This document shows, piece by piece, positions 43,339-52,890 of a stretch of 64,000 nucleotides of DNA; positions within the stretch are counted from its first letter, which is position 1; every line of letters starts with the position of its first letter. The translations under genes were made by a program, and so were the position numbers. The notes beneath the pieces are model-generated. The model was not told the origin of the DNA. It searched no databases and worked only from the letters and a program-made list of their open reading frames with translations. Source of the DNA: Nisaea sediminum (GTDB lineage: Bacteria > Pseudomonadota > Alphaproteobacteria > Thalassobaculales > Thalassobaculaceae); assembly GCF_014904705.1 (NCBI RefSeq), contig NZ_JACZCQ010000003.1, forward strand, positions 124,001 through 188,000. The letters run 5' to 3'.

Positions 43339-44594
43339 TTCTGCTGAGACTCACTGGACGCTCCATGGCCAACAGGTGGGCGACCGCATTGCTTACCGTG
43401 CTCGCTCTCGCGGTCAGCATCGCGCTGTTTCTCGGCGTGGAACGGGTTCGGACCGGGGCCCGCGCCAGTTTCGGCAATACCATATCCGGCACCGACCTGA
43501 TCGTCGGTGCGCGCAGCGGCGGTGTGCAGCTCATGCTCTATTCCGTGTTTCGGATCGGCAACGCCACCAACAACATGACCTGGGAGAGCTACCGGGACAT
43601 CGCGCGGCAGCCGGAGGTCGCCTGGACCGTACCGCTCTCCCTCGGCGACAGCCATCGCGGCTTTCGCGTACTCGGCACCACGGAGGCCTATTTCGAGCAT
43701 TACCGCTTCCGCGGCGGCAGGAAGCTCACGATGCGGGCTGGCGAACCCTTCTCGGACCTGTTTGACGCAACCCTCGGCGCGGACGTGGCAGAGGCGCTCG
43801 GCTACAAGGTCGGCGATCCGATCGTCGTCGCGCACGGGCTTGGCGCGATCGGCTTCAGCCGGCACGAGGACATGCCGTTCCGGGTCTCGGGTATTCTCGA
43901 GAAGACCGGCACGCCGGTCGACCGGACAGTACATGTCAGCCTCGCCGCGATCGAGGCGATCCATGTCGACTGGCAGAGCGGCGCCCGCATCCCGGGTCAG
44001 TCGACCGGGGCCGACGCGGTCCGGCAGATCGATCTGACTCCGAAATCGATCACCGCGGCTCTGGTCGGCGTGACCTCGAAACTGAAGACCTTCAAGCTGC
44101 AGCGCTTCATCAACGATTACCCGGAAGAACCGCTGCTCGCCGTGCTGCCGGGCGTCGCGCTGCAGGAGCTCTGGTCGCTCATCGGCGTTGCCGAGACCGC
44201 GCTCGCAGGTGTGTCCGCGATGGTCGTGCTGACCGCCGTCATCGGCATGGTCGCGGCCATTCTTTCCAGCCTTGCAGAACGGCGCCGGGAAATGGCGATC
44301 CTGCGGTCGGTCGGCGCCGGCCCCGGCACGATCGCGCTGCTGACCGTGCTCGAAGCCACCCTTCTCTCGCTCGCCGGCGCCGTTACGGGAACCGCCCTAT
44401 TCCTTGCCGGGCTGGGGATCGCCGGACCGTTGGCGGACGAGGCCTTCGGGCTCTACCTGCCCTTCACGCTTCCGACCGCGCGCGAAGTGGCGATCTTGGG
44501 AATATTCGTTCTCGCTGGTATCGTTGCAGGGCTGTTTCCTGCCCTGCGCGCATACCGGATATCTCTCGCGGACGGCATGACGATCCGGCAATAG
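43335..44594 (+). CDS. FtsX/MacB-type ABC permease
   Basis: GTG 43335 overlaps the ATPase stop and follows GGAGG seven bases upstream, giving 419 residues. An N-terminal membrane helix (ATALLTVLALAVSIALFLGV) is followed by a MacB periplasmic-core domain and then three C-terminal helices with the FtsX-type RREMAILRSVGA loop between them. Such permeases act as mechanical transducers more than as channels and need a periplasmic partner; the ZrgA-like protein is the likely one. The operon position supports zinc-responsive metal handling. Confidence 0.9.
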   Translation: MILLRLTGRSMANRWATALLTVLALAVSIALFLGVERVRTGARASFGNTISGTDLIVGARSGGVQLMLYSVFRIGNATNNMTWESYRDIARQPEVAWTVPLSLGDSHRGFRVLGTTEAYFEHYRFRGGRKLTMRAGEPFSDLFDATLGADVAEALGYKVGDPIVVAHGLGAIGFSRHEDMPFRVSGILEKTGTPVDRTVHVSLAAIEAIHVDWQSGARIPGQSTGADAVRQIDLTPKSITAALVGVTSKLKTFKLQRFINDYPEEPLLAVLPGVALQELWSLIGVAETALAGVSAMVVLTAVIGMVAAILSSLAERRREMAILRSVGAGPGTIALLTVLEATLLSLAGAVTGTALFLAGLGIAGPLADEAFGLYLPFTLPTAREVAILGIFVLAGIVAGLFPALRAYRISLADGMTIRQ

Positions 44595-44603
44595 GAGGCT
44601 GGT

Positions 44604-45131
44604 GTGAGCGACTCTTTCGTTATCTCCCGTAGAACTTTCCTCGCGGCCGCAGGGTCTCTTGCAGCGGCGGGCGCGCTTTCTGCCGGCGCCAGAGCGTCGG
44701 AGACACCGCGCGACATTCTCTGGGAAGACCTCATACCGAACGCCGACGAGCGCCTCCAGGCGACGATGAACCGCCTGGGTGTGGTCCAGCATGGCGGGGT
44801 CCCAGCGCAGACCAGCGACGATTACGGCAAGGATCTGGTGAAGGAGCTGATCGGCCAGAACATCCGCATCGCCGGCTACATCATCCCTCTCGACTATGAC
44901 GGCGTCGGGGTGAAGGAACTGATCCTGGTGCCCTATGTCGGCGCCTGCATCCACGTGCCGCCGCCACCGCCGAACCAGCTCATCCTCGTGCGCACGGAAC
45001 AGCCCTACGATCCGCGGGAGATGTTCGAACCGGTGTATGTCGCCGGTACGCTCGGCATCCTGAACGAGACGAACGATCTGGCGGAAGTCGGCTATTCCCT
45101 GCAGGCCGACTCGATCGAGCCCTACCAATAG
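44604..45131 (+). CDS. Tat-exported DUF3299 protein
   Basis: GTG 44604 lies just after AGGAGG. The 175-residue precursor has a twin-arginine signal (SRRTFLAAAG) followed by an Ala-rich segment, and the mature part shows DUF3299: QNIRIAGYIIPLDYDG, LILVPYVGACIHVPPPPPNQ and a final VGYSLQADSIEPY. DUF3299 genes are found with zinc-regulated ZrgA-type systems. The Cys-x-His in ACIHVP is a likely metal-binding feature. It is the last gene of the operon, exported folded to the periplasm. Confidence 0.85.
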   Translation: MSDSFVISRRTFLAAAGSLAAAGALSAGARASETPRDILWEDLIPNADERLQATMNRLGVVQHGGVPAQTSDDYGKDLVKELIGQNIRIAGYIIPLDYDGVGVKELILVPYVGACIHVPPPPPNQLILVRTEQPYDPREMFEPVYVAGTLGILNETNDLAEVGYSLQADSIEPYQ

Positions 45132-45251
45132 ACGGGATCGCAATCGACCGAATTGCACCGACCGCGCGAAGCGTCCTAGACTTGCCTCCCCACCCTTCAG
45201 GTGCCGCACACTACATGGGGCACCGCATCACATTCGGGAGCTGTCGCCGCC

Positions 45252-45635
45252 ATGCCGTCCGTCGGGCAAATGCTGTCCTTCATCTATACCGATGATCTCA
45301 CATCGGCCTCAGCCTTCCTTGCCGAGACCCTCGGATTCCGGCTGGCGCTGAACCAGAACGACCATTGTCATATCTACGAAGTGGCACCGAATGCCTTTCT
45401 CGGGGTCTGCACCAACCGTCCGCCGTCAGCCGATCCGGCCGTCACCATTTCCTTCGTCTCGGACGATGTCGACGGATTTTACGAGGAGATGTCGGCGAAA
45501 GGCGTCAACTTCGACGGAGCGCCGTCCTACAGCGAGAAGTTCAACGTCTATTCCGCCTTCTTCCGCGGTATCGGCAACTACCGCTTCGAGATTCAGGAGT
45601 TTCGGGATCCGTCCTGGCCGAAACCGGTGAAATGA
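45252..45635 (+). CDS. VOC family protein (glyoxalase/bleomycin-resistance fold)
   Basis: A 127-residue protein from ATG 45252, eleven bases after GGGAG; a GTG at 45201 would add 17 residues without a clear ribosome site. The two beta-alpha-beta modules are visible: LSFIYTDDLTSASAFLAETLGFRLALNQ and VTISFVSDDVDGFYEEMSAKGV. The last strand NYRFEIQEF carries the usual C-terminal Glu ligand. It could bind a metal or a small ligand; function unknown. It is 30 bp before the amidase. Confidence 0.78.
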   Translation: MPSVGQMLSFIYTDDLTSASAFLAETLGFRLALNQNDHCHIYEVAPNAFLGVCTNRPPSADPAVTISFVSDDVDGFYEEMSAKGVNFDGAPSYSEKFNVYSAFFRGIGNYRFEIQEFRDPSWPKPVK

Positions 45636-45665
45636 AGCGGTCTTGCACGTTCTGGAGAGTAAGAA

Positions 45666-47063
45666 ATGAGCCGTGAAATCGCGATGATGAGCGCGACCGA
45701 TCTGATCCAGGCCTATGCGGCCGGAACCCTGTCGCCGGTCGAAGCGACGGAAGCCGCGCTCGGCGCCATCGACCGTCATAACCCACAGCTGAACGCCTTC
45801 GTCCATATCGACACCGAGGGTGCTCTGAAGGCGGCGAAAGAGTCCGAGGCGCGCTGGCGCGACGGCCGCCCGTCCGGGCTTGTCGACGGCGTACCGACCA
45901 CGATCAAGGATCTCGCGGACGTCAAGGGACTGCCGACCCGGCGCGGCTCCAAGACCACCGATCCCGCTTATCGGGCGCCCCAGGACGCACCGTTCGTCGC
46001 CCGGCTGCGCGACCACGGCGCCGTCTTCCTCGGAAAGACCGCGACCCCGGAGATCGGCTGGAAAGGCGTCACCGACAGTCCGCTGACCGGGGTTACACGC
46101 AACCCGTGGAACCCGGAGAAAACGCCCGGCGGTTCTTCCGGGGGCGCTGCGGCCTGCACCGCGACCGGAATGGGCGCGCTAAACCAGGGCACCGACGGCG
46201 GCGGCTCGATCCGCATTCCGGCCGCCTATACCGGCATCTATGGCATCAAGCCAACCTTCGGCCGCGTCCCGCAATATCCGGCGAGCGCGATGGGAACGGT
46301 CTCCCATGTCGGCCCGATGACCCGGACCGTCGCGGACGCGGCGCTGATGCTGCAGGTGATGAGCGGGCCGCATGTCGCGGACTGGTATACGGCGCCCGAC
46401 GACGGATGCGACTTCCGGCGCTTCCCCGCAATCTCTGTCCGCGGCATGCGGATCGCCTTCAGTCCGGATCTCGGCTTCGCGAAGGTCGATCCCGAAATCG
46501 CCGGACTTGTGGCCGCAGCCGTAAAGCGTTTCGCCGAACTGGGCGCTCATGTCGAGCAGGTGGAACTGAACCTGGCCTCATCGGCCGAAACCTTCCGGGC
46601 CCATTGGTTCACCGGCGCGGCCAACGCCTATAGAGCCCTCACCCCCGCCCAGCGCGAGCTGCTCGACCCCGGTCTTGCTGAAGTTTGCCTGGAGGGCCTT
46701 GAAATCACCCTTCCCGAATATCAGGACGCGATCCGGGCGCGGGAACAGCTCGGCTACGACATGAACCGGCTTCTGGACAGCTACGATCTGCTGCTGACGC
46801 CTGCCATGCCCACGGCGGCGTTCGACGCGGATATGGAAGTCCCGGCGGAGTCGGGCATGCGGCGCTGGACCGAATGGACGCCATTCTCATACCCCTTCAA
46901 CCTGACGCAGCAACCGGCCGCCTCCGTGCCCTGCGGCTTCACCTCCGAGGGCCTGCCGGCGGGTCTGCAGATCGTCGGGGCCAAGTACCGCGAGGACAAG
47001 GTCTTCGCCGCCAGCGCCGCCTATGAGACGCTGTGTCCCTTCAAGATGCCGACATTGGATTGA
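45666..47063 (+). CDS. Amidase (amidase signature family)
   Basis: A 465-residue amidase with the Ser-cisSer-Lys triad: Lys81 in TTIKD, the cis-Ser in GGSSGG (158), and nucleophile Ser181 in GGGSIRIPA. The signature stretch ALNQGTDGGGSIRIPAAYTG is intact. It hydrolyses an amide to acid and ammonia; related enzymes include amidases of many pathways and GatA-like members, but no glutamine-tRNA context is present. A VOC protein precedes it by 30 bp. Confidence 0.92.
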   Translation: MSREIAMMSATDLIQAYAAGTLSPVEATEAALGAIDRHNPQLNAFVHIDTEGALKAAKESEARWRDGRPSGLVDGVPTTIKDLADVKGLPTRRGSKTTDPAYRAPQDAPFVARLRDHGAVFLGKTATPEIGWKGVTDSPLTGVTRNPWNPEKTPGGSSGGAAACTATGMGALNQGTDGGGSIRIPAAYTGIYGIKPTFGRVPQYPASAMGTVSHVGPMTRTVADAALMLQVMSGPHVADWYTAPDDGCDFRRFPAISVRGMRIAFSPDLGFAKVDPEIAGLVAAAVKRFAELGAHVEQVELNLASSAETFRAHWFTGAANAYRALTPAQRELLDPGLAEVCLEGLEITLPEYQDAIRAREQLGYDMNRLLDSYDLLLTPAMPTAAFDADMEVPAESGMRRWTEWTPFSYPFNLTQQPAASVPCGFTSEGLPAGLQIVGAKYREDKVFAASAAYETLCPFKMPTLD

Positions 47064-47068
47064 CGCCG

Positions 47069-47095
47069 GACGCTCGCGGTCAGGCTGCGAGCGTC
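47069..47095. repeat. Stem-loop between convergent genes
   Basis: GACGCTCGC and GCGAGCGTC form a perfect 9-bp stem with a 9-base loop. The site overlaps the last codons of the D-aminoacylase gene (which ends at 47080) and starts six bases after the amidase stop. There is no T-run on either side, so termination would not be typical. Confidence 0.4.
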
Positions 47096-48537
47096 GCACC
47101 GCGCCGGAGTGCGCGGCCCGGCCGGGCGCCGGTATGGGCGCCACCGCCCCAGACCATCCGTCCGTTGACGAAGACGCTCTCGATGCCGCCCGCGGGTGCC
47201 GTCGGCCGGTCGAAATCCGCCCGGTCAATCACCGTCTTTTCATCGAAGACGCAGAGATCGGCATAGTTTCCTTCCGCGACGGTACCGCGCCCCTTGAGCC
47301 CGAATTTCTGCGCCGAAAGACCGGTCATGCGCCGCACCGCCTCTTCCAGCGGGAAGAGTTCGAGATCCCGGCAGTAATGGCCGAGCACGCGCGGGAACGT
47401 GCCCCAGAGCCGGGGGTGCGGGAACTCGTCATGCGGCAAGCCGTCGGAGCCGATCATGGCGTGCTCGAACTTGAGGATGCGCTGCACGTCCTCCTCGCTC
47501 ATGGAGAAATAGATCGCGCCCGCCGGCTGCAACTGCTCCGCCGCCTCGTAGATGTCGCAACCGAGTTCTTTGGCGATGTCCGCGAGATCGCGTCCGGCAA
47601 GGTCGGGCCGCGCCTTCGACCAGGTGATTTTCACCCGCTCCGAGAGCGCAATGGAATCCGGCTTCAGCACCGTCGAGGAGGCGCAATAGGGATAGATATC
47701 GAGGCCGATATCCTGATGGTGCATGTGTTTTTCGAAGCAGGCGAGCGTCTCGCAGCTGCGACCGAAATTGTGTTTTCCCTGTACCTTGTGATGCGAGACG
47801 ATCACCGGGCAATCAGCTTCGCGTCCGATGGTGAAGGTTTCTTCCAGCGAGTCCATGATCTCGTCCGACTCGTTCCGCATATGCGTCACATAGCGCGCGC
47901 CAAAAGCTTTCAGGCTGCGCGACAGCTCGATCACCTCTTCGGTCGGCGCCTTGTGCGACGGCGCGTAGAACAGTCCGGTCGAGAACCCGACCGCACCTGA
48001 ATCCAGCGCTTCTTCCAGAAGACCGCGCATCTGCTTGATCTCCTGCCCCGTCGCGCCCCGGTCGAGCCGCTCCATCGTGCCGACACGGAGTGTCGAATGA
48101 CCGACGAGGAAGGCCGCGTTCACCGAGGCCGGTGCCTGCTCCACGGCGGAGAGGAAGCTGTCGAAGGTCCGGAACTTGTACCAGTCGGGATCGCCGATCA
48201 GGTCGAGCGGCGGCGGCGGAGCGATGTCGAGGACCAACGGCGCGAGACTGATGCCGCAATTGCCGACCACCACCGTGGTCACGCCCTGGCTGACCTTGGC
48301 GTCGAAATCGGGCTGCGAGAGCAGCATGCGGTCATCATGGGTGTGTACGTCGATGAAGCCGGGGGCGACGATGCGGTTGCTGACATCCACTCGCTTACCC
48401 GCTTCGGCGCCCGAGAGATCGCCGACCGCGGCGATCTTCTCGTCCCGGATTCCGACATCCGCACGCCGGCGCGGCCCGCCGGTCCCGTCAATGACGTCTC
48501 CGCCCTCAAGCACGATATCGTAGGCAGCCGCAGCCAT
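47080..48537 (-). CDS. D-aminoacylase / N-acyl-D-amino-acid deacylase family amidohydrolase
   Basis: From ATG 48537, preceded by AGGGG, 485 residues. Metal-site features of the D-aminoacylase branch are present: HTHDD (His65, His67), the Cys94 in VVGNCGIS, THMRNE, VSHHK and a late Asp in IGSDGLPHDE. Enzymes of this type remove the acyl group from N-acyl-D-amino acids in the cytoplasm. It is divergent from the D-amino-acid-dehydrogenase-like gene at 48711; the two would release and then oxidise a D-amino acid. The exact substrate is unknown. Confidence 0.88.
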   Translation of the reverse strand: MAAAAYDIVLEGGDVIDGTGGPRRRADVGIRDEKIAAVGDLSGAEAGKRVDVSNRIVAPGFIDVHTHDDRMLLSQPDFDAKVSQGVTTVVVGNCGISLAPLVLDIAPPPPLDLIGDPDWYKFRTFDSFLSAVEQAPASVNAAFLVGHSTLRVGTMERLDRGATGQEIKQMRGLLEEALDSGAVGFSTGLFYAPSHKAPTEEVIELSRSLKAFGARYVTHMRNESDEIMDSLEETFTIGREADCPVIVSHHKVQGKHNFGRSCETLACFEKHMHHQDIGLDIYPYCASSTVLKPDSIALSERVKITWSKARPDLAGRDLADIAKELGCDIYEAAEQLQPAGAIYFSMSEEDVQRILKFEHAMIGSDGLPHDEFPHPRLWGTFPRVLGHYCRDLELFPLEEAVRRMTGLSAQKFGLKGRGTVAEGNYADLCVFDEKTVIDRADFDRPTAPAGGIESVFVNGRMVWGGGAHTGARPGRALRRGATLAA

Positions 48538-48710
48538 GTTCAATCCCCTTGTGATCCCAGTCGGTCCATCGTGATCGGACTGCGTCATGCCGGGTCCTGT
48601 CAACGCCCCTCCCGGAACGAATGCGCTGGCCGCTCGGAACCATTGCCCCCCTTGAGCCACTCCGCCGCATCGGCGTAAGGTCCGGGTCCCACCTTCGGAA
48701 CACCAGCATC

Positions 48711-49874
48711 ATGACCGACACGATTCAGCACGCCGATTTCCTCATCATCGGGGCCGGGATGGCCGGCGCCTCCTGCGCCTATTTTCTCGCGCCGCACGGC
48801 TCCGTCATCCTGCTCGAGCGCGAGGATCAGCCCGGCTACCACACAACCGGCCGGTCCGCCGCGCTCTATATCGAGAGCTACGGCAACGCCGCGATCCGCG
48901 CCTTGAATCGGGCCGGGAAGCCATTCTTCCTCAACCCGCCGGAGGGCTTCGCGCAAGACCCGATCCTGACCCCGCGCGGATCCTTGACCATCGCCGAAGC
49001 CGATCAGGTCGACGCCCTGGAGGCCGCCTATGCGGAGCAGGCAAAGTCGATCAAAGGACTGGAGATCGTCGAGGGCCAGCGCCTGCTGGATCTCTTCCCG
49101 GCCATCGATCCCCAAAAGACGGTGCGCGGCCTCTACGATCCGAACGACATGGACATGGACGTCCACGCTCTGCACTGGGGCTTCATCCGCGGCATGCGGG
49201 ACAGGGGTGGCAAGCTCGTCACCGACGCCGATGTCCGCGGCCTGGCCCGCAGCGCCGACGGCTGGAGTGTCGAGACGCGGGCGGGAACCTTCGCGGCCCC
49301 GGTCGTCATCAACGCCGCGGGCGCCTGGGCGGACGAGATTGGCAAGATGGCGGGCGCGAAACCGATCGGACTGGTGCCGAAGCGCCGCACCGCCTTCACC
49401 TTCGATCCGCCGGAGGGCCTCGATCCCGACAAGCTGCCCGCCGTCGTCAACGTGAACGAGGACTGGTACGTCAAGCCGGAAGCGGGCCGCTTCTTGGGCT
49501 CTCCCGCGGACGAGACCCCGTCCCTGCCGACCGACGCGCAGCCGGAGGATCTCGACCTCGCGATCGCCGTCGACCGGATCGAGAATGCGACCACGCTGAA
49601 GGTCGGCCGGTTCCACAGCCGCTGGGCCGGACTGCGCTCCTTCGTCTCGGACAAGACACCGGTGGTCGGCTTCGAGCCCGGCCTGGAAGGTTTCTTCTGG
49701 CTAGCGGGCCAGGGAGGCTACGGTATCCAGACCTCCGCCGGCCTCGGGATGACTTCCGCCGCGCTCGCCCGCGGCGCGGCGCTACCGGAAGAGGTCGCGT
49801 CGCAGGGACTGAAGGCGAGCGATCTCGCTCCCGACCGTCCGGCCTTGGCTGACGCCGCCTATTTCACCGGGTGA
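48711..49874 (+). CDS. FAD-dependent oxidoreductase, D-amino-acid dehydrogenase (DauA)-like
   Basis: A 387-residue protein of the DAO family. FAD binding is at FLIIGAGMAGA (G14-x-G16-x2-G19). The block YHTTGRSAALYIESYGNAAIRAL matches the D-arginine dehydrogenase-like branch, and WAGLRSFVSDKTPVVGFEPG is the usual conserved end. It should oxidise a D-amino acid to the keto acid and pass electrons to an acceptor. The 173-bp gap to the D-aminoacylase start contains both promoters, so common control is likely. Confidence 0.85.
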   Translation: MTDTIQHADFLIIGAGMAGASCAYFLAPHGSVILLEREDQPGYHTTGRSAALYIESYGNAAIRALNRAGKPFFLNPPEGFAQDPILTPRGSLTIAEADQVDALEAAYAEQAKSIKGLEIVEGQRLLDLFPAIDPQKTVRGLYDPNDMDMDVHALHWGFIRGMRDRGGKLVTDADVRGLARSADGWSVETRAGTFAAPVVINAAGAWADEIGKMAGAKPIGLVPKRRTAFTFDPPEGLDPDKLPAVVNVNEDWYVKPEAGRFLGSPADETPSLPTDAQPEDLDLAIAVDRIENATTLKVGRFHSRWAGLRSFVSDKTPVVGFEPGLEGFFWLAGQGGYGIQTSAGLGMTSAALARGAALPEEVASQGLKASDLAPDRPALADAAYFTG

Positions 49875-49992
49875 ACGCGCGGCGCCGGAACAATGTTGTG
49901 CCGTTCCCTCCAAGACTAAGGTCAGGCTTTCGCCGGAAGCCGCAAATGCGTGACAGGAACGTGCAAATCGTTCCCGCCCCCCTTTTGCGCTT

Positions 49993-50021
49993 TTGACAAG
50001 TCGCCATATGGGGCCTAGAAA
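49993..50021 (+). promoter_or_regulatory. Predicted promoter of the sulfate activation operon
   Basis: TTGACA (49993-49998), a 17-base spacer and TAGAAA (50016-50021) lie 39 bp before the cysD start. The -35 is a full consensus and the spacing is ideal; the -10 is a partial match. Confidence 0.6.
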
Positions 50022-50060
50022 CCGCGCTCCACTTGGAAATAAAACGGAAACACCGGCCCG

Positions 50061-50855
50061 ATGGATCATCTCGACGCGCTGGAAGCGCAGAGTGTCTACA
50101 TTCTGCGCGAGGCTTTTAACAAGTTCGACCGCATGGGCATGCTCTGGTCGCTTGGCAAGGACTCGAACGTCATGGTCTGGCTCGCCCGCAAGGCGTTCCT
50201 CGGCCATGTCCCCTTCCCGCTGATGTTCTGCGACACCGGCAAGAAGTTTCCCGAGATGTACGCCTTCCAGAAGAAATACGCCGCCGAGTGGGGCGTCAAT
50301 CTGATCGTGAAGGACTGCCCGCCGATCGAGGAGATCGACCCGACGCTGCCGCCGGCGACCCGGTCCGCTGCGCGCAAGACCGAAGCCCTGAAGCGGCTCA
50401 TTGCGGAGCGCGATATCCAGGCTGTGATCGCAGGTATCCGTCGCGACGAGGAAGCAACGCGGGCCAAGGAGCGCGTCTTCAGCCCGCGCGGCGAGAACGC
50501 GGAATGGGACTTCCGCGACCAGCCGCCGGAATTCTGGGACCAGTTCAAGACCGACTTCGCCCCCGGCACGCATATCCGGATCCATCCGATCCTGCATTGG
50601 ACCGAGCTCGATATCTGGCGCTACATCCAGCGCGAGAACATTCCGATCGTTGATCTCTATTTCTCGAACAACGGCAAGCGGTACCGCTCCCTCGGCGACC
50701 AGGACATCACCCATCCGATCGAGAGCGAGGCCAGCACGATCGAGGAGATCATCTCCGAGCTGGAAGCGACGACGATCGCCGAGCGCAGCGGCCGGGCCAT
50801 GGACCATGAGGCGGAAGACGCCTTCGAACGGCTCCGCACCGCGGGCTACATGTAA
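50061..50855 (+). CDS. cysD: Sulfate adenylyltransferase subunit 2 (CysD)
   Basis: A 264-residue PP-loop ATPase: WSLGKDSNVM is the CysD form of the PP-loop (Ser30-Ser35), followed by FCDTGKKFPEMYAF, AGIRRDEEATRAKERVFSPRG and SIGDQDI-like SLGDQDITHP. With CysN it makes adenosine 5'-phosphosulfate from sulfate and ATP in the cytoplasm. It is somewhat shorter than the about 300-residue enteric protein, with all motifs kept. It is separated by 39 bp from the CysN-CysC fusion gene. Confidence 0.96.
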   Translation: MDHLDALEAQSVYILREAFNKFDRMGMLWSLGKDSNVMVWLARKAFLGHVPFPLMFCDTGKKFPEMYAFQKKYAAEWGVNLIVKDCPPIEEIDPTLPPATRSAARKTEALKRLIAERDIQAVIAGIRRDEEATRAKERVFSPRGENAEWDFRDQPPEFWDQFKTDFAPGTHIRIHPILHWTELDIWRYIQRENIPIVDLYFSNNGKRYRSLGDQDITHPIESEASTIEEIISELEATTIAERSGRAMDHEAEDAFERLRTAGYM

Positions 50856-50894
50856 ATCGCGGCACGCGTCAGAACCGCACAAAGAGATTTTCCG

Positions 50895-52781
50895 ATGACC
50901 GTTTCCTCCGAAAGCCCCGCCCTCAAGCTCGTCGTGGTCGGCCATGTCGATCACGGCAAGTCGACCCTGATCGGCCGCCTGCTGCACGACACCGGCTCCC
51001 TGCCCGACGGCAAGGCCGAGGCGGTGATCAAGATGTCCGAACGGCGGGGCATGCCGGTCGAATGGGCTTTCGTGCTGGACGCCTTGCAGGCCGAGCGCGA
51101 CCAGGGCATCACGATCGACACGACGCAGATCTTCTTCAATACCGACAAGCGCAATTACGTCATCATCGACGCGCCGGGCCACAAGGAGTTCCTGAAGAAC
51201 ATGGTCTCCGGCGCCGCGCTCTCAGATGCGGCCCTGCTGGTGATCGACGCCAAGGACGGGATGCAGGAACAGTCCCGCCGACACGGCTACATCCTGCACC
51301 TGCTCGGCGTGCGCCAAGTCGCGGTCGTGATCAACAAAATGGACCTCGTCGGTTACCGCGAGGCGCGCTACCAGGAACTGACCGGCGACATCCGCAAGTA
51401 TCTCTCCGGGCTTGGTCTCGAAGCCGCGGCCATCGTTCCGATATCGGCCCGCGAAGGCCAGGGCATGGTCGCCCGCCCGGACCGGATGCCCTGGTACGAG
51501 GGCCCGCACCTTGTCGAGGTGCTGGATGGCTTCAGCCCGCCGGTGCTGCCGACCGACCGTCCGCTGCGCCTGCCGGTCCAGGACGTCTACAAGTTCGACG
51601 AGCGCCGGATCATTGCCGGCCGCATCGAGAGCGGCCGCATCCATACCGGCGACCGGATCCTGATCTCTCCCTCGAACAAGACCGTCACGGTCAAGAGCAT
51701 CGAGAACTGGAACGTGAAGGACCCCGCGCTCGGCGCCTCCGCTGGCCAATCCGTCGGCATCACCCTTTCCGAACAGCTCTTCATCGAGCGTGGCCAGGTG
51801 ATCAGCCACGAAAGCAACCCGCCGATCGAAACCAACGTCTTCCGCGCCCGCATCTTCTGGCTCGGCAGGAAGCCGCTCGAAGTCGGCAAGCGCTACAAGC
51901 TGAAGCTCGCGACGAACGAGCAGACGGTCGAGGTTCAGTCGATCGAGACCGTGATCGATGTCGAGAACCTGACCTCAAGCGCAGGCGACCGGCTCGAGCG
52001 CAACGGCATCGGCGAAGTCACCCTGCGCGCCCGTGCGATGCTGGCGCTAGACGAGTTCTCCGAGAACCCGAAGACAGGCCGCTTCGTGCTGGTCGACGAG
52101 TACGACACGGTCGGCGGCGGCATCATCTTCATGGAAGGCTATCCGGACCAGCGCACCCGCGGCGACGTCCGCTCGACCAACATCACCGCCGTCGAGCACC
52201 GTGTAACGCCCGACCTGCGCGCCCACGCCAACGGCCACGAGGGCGGCATCCTCTGGCTCACCGGTCTCTCCGGCGCCGGCAAGTCGACGCTCGCCATCGA
52301 GGCGGAGCAACAGCTCTTCGCCAAAGGCTACCAGGTTTATGTGCTGGACGGCGACAATATCCGTTTCGGCCTCTCCTCCGATCTCGGCTTCGCGCCGGAA
52401 GACCGGGCGGAGAACATCCGCCGCGTCGGCGAGGTGGCGAAGCTCTTCGCCAGCGCCGGCGTGCTGGTGCTGACCGCCTTCATCTCGCCCTACCGCGCCG
52501 ACCGCGACCGCGCCCGCTCGATCGCGCCGGACCTGTTCCATGAGGTCTATGTCGCCGCCGACGTTGCGACCTGTGAAGGGCGCGATCCAAAGGGCCTCTA
52601 CAAGAAGGCGCGTGCCGGGGAGATCAAGGAGTTCACCGGCGTTTCGGCCCCGTACGAAGAGCCGGTCACGCCGGAGCTGACCGTCGACACCTCGGACAAG
52701 ACGGTGAACGAGTCGGTGGCAGAGCTGCTCGCTTACGTCGAGGAGAATTTCAGCCTGACGCGCAACGGTGGCGGACGCTGA
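50895..52781 (+). CDS. cysNC: Bifunctional sulfate adenylyltransferase subunit 1 / adenylylsulfate kinase (CysNC)
   Basis: A 628-residue fusion. The N-terminal GTPase half has GHVDHGKS (16-23), [12 protein letters not shown] and NKMDL, which drive APS synthesis with CysD. The C-terminal half, from about residue 445, is an APS kinase with Walker [10 protein letters not shown] (457-465) and the DGDNIRFGL and FISPYRADR segments, making PAPS. In-frame fusion of the two is typical of alphaproteobacteria. It follows cysD on the same transcript. A 9-bp inverted repeat lies just after the stop. Confidence 0.96.
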   Translation: MTVSSESPALKLVVVGHVDHGKSTLIGRLLHDTGSLPDGKAEAVIKMSERRGMPVEWAFVLDALQAERDQGITIDTTQIFFNTDKRNYVIIDAPGHKEFLKNMVSGAALSDAALLVIDAKDGMQEQSRRHGYILHLLGVRQVAVVINKMDLVGYREARYQELTGDIRKYLSGLGLEAAAIVPISAREGQGMVARPDRMPWYEGPHLVEVLDGFSPPVLPTDRPLRLPVQDVYKFDERRIIAGRIESGRIHTGDRILISPSNKTVTVKSIENWNVKDPALGASAGQSVGITLSEQLFIERGQVISHESNPPIETNVFRARIFWLGRKPLEVGKRYKLKLATNEQTVEVQSIETVIDVENLTSSAGDRLERNGIGEVTLRARAMLALDEFSENPKTGRFVLVDEYDTVGGGIIFMEGYPDQRTRGDVRSTNITAVEHRVTPDLRAHANGHEGGILWLTGLSGAGKSTLAIEAEQQLFAKGYQVYVLDGDNIRFGLSSDLGFAPEDRAENIRRVGEVAKLFASAGVLVLTAFISPYRADRDRARSIAPDLFHEVYVAADVATCEGRDPKGLYKKARAGEIKEFTGVSAPYEEPVTPELTVDTSDKTVNESVAELLAYVEENFSLTRNGGGR

Positions 52782-52791
52782 CGGAAAAGAA

Positions 52792-52820
52792 AGTCCGGAA
52801 CCATCCGGTTGTTCCGGACT
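52792..52820. repeat. Inverted repeat after cysNC
   Basis: AGTCCGGAA and TTCCGGACT form a perfect 9-bp stem with an 11-base loop, 10 bp after the cysNC stop. There is no T-run, so it may be a processing or Rho-dependent end signal. Confidence 0.5.
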
Positions 52821-52890
52821 CTTCCGGCGCTCTATAGAATTTCCTGTCAGCGGATCCTTCTTCGGATGAAATACGGCAGCCGGTCCGCGT

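Noticed and set aside
51062-52543. 493-codon frame inside cysNC on the same strand
   Set aside because: Shifted frame of cysNC with extreme Arg/Pro/Gly/His content; cysNC itself has all its motifs.
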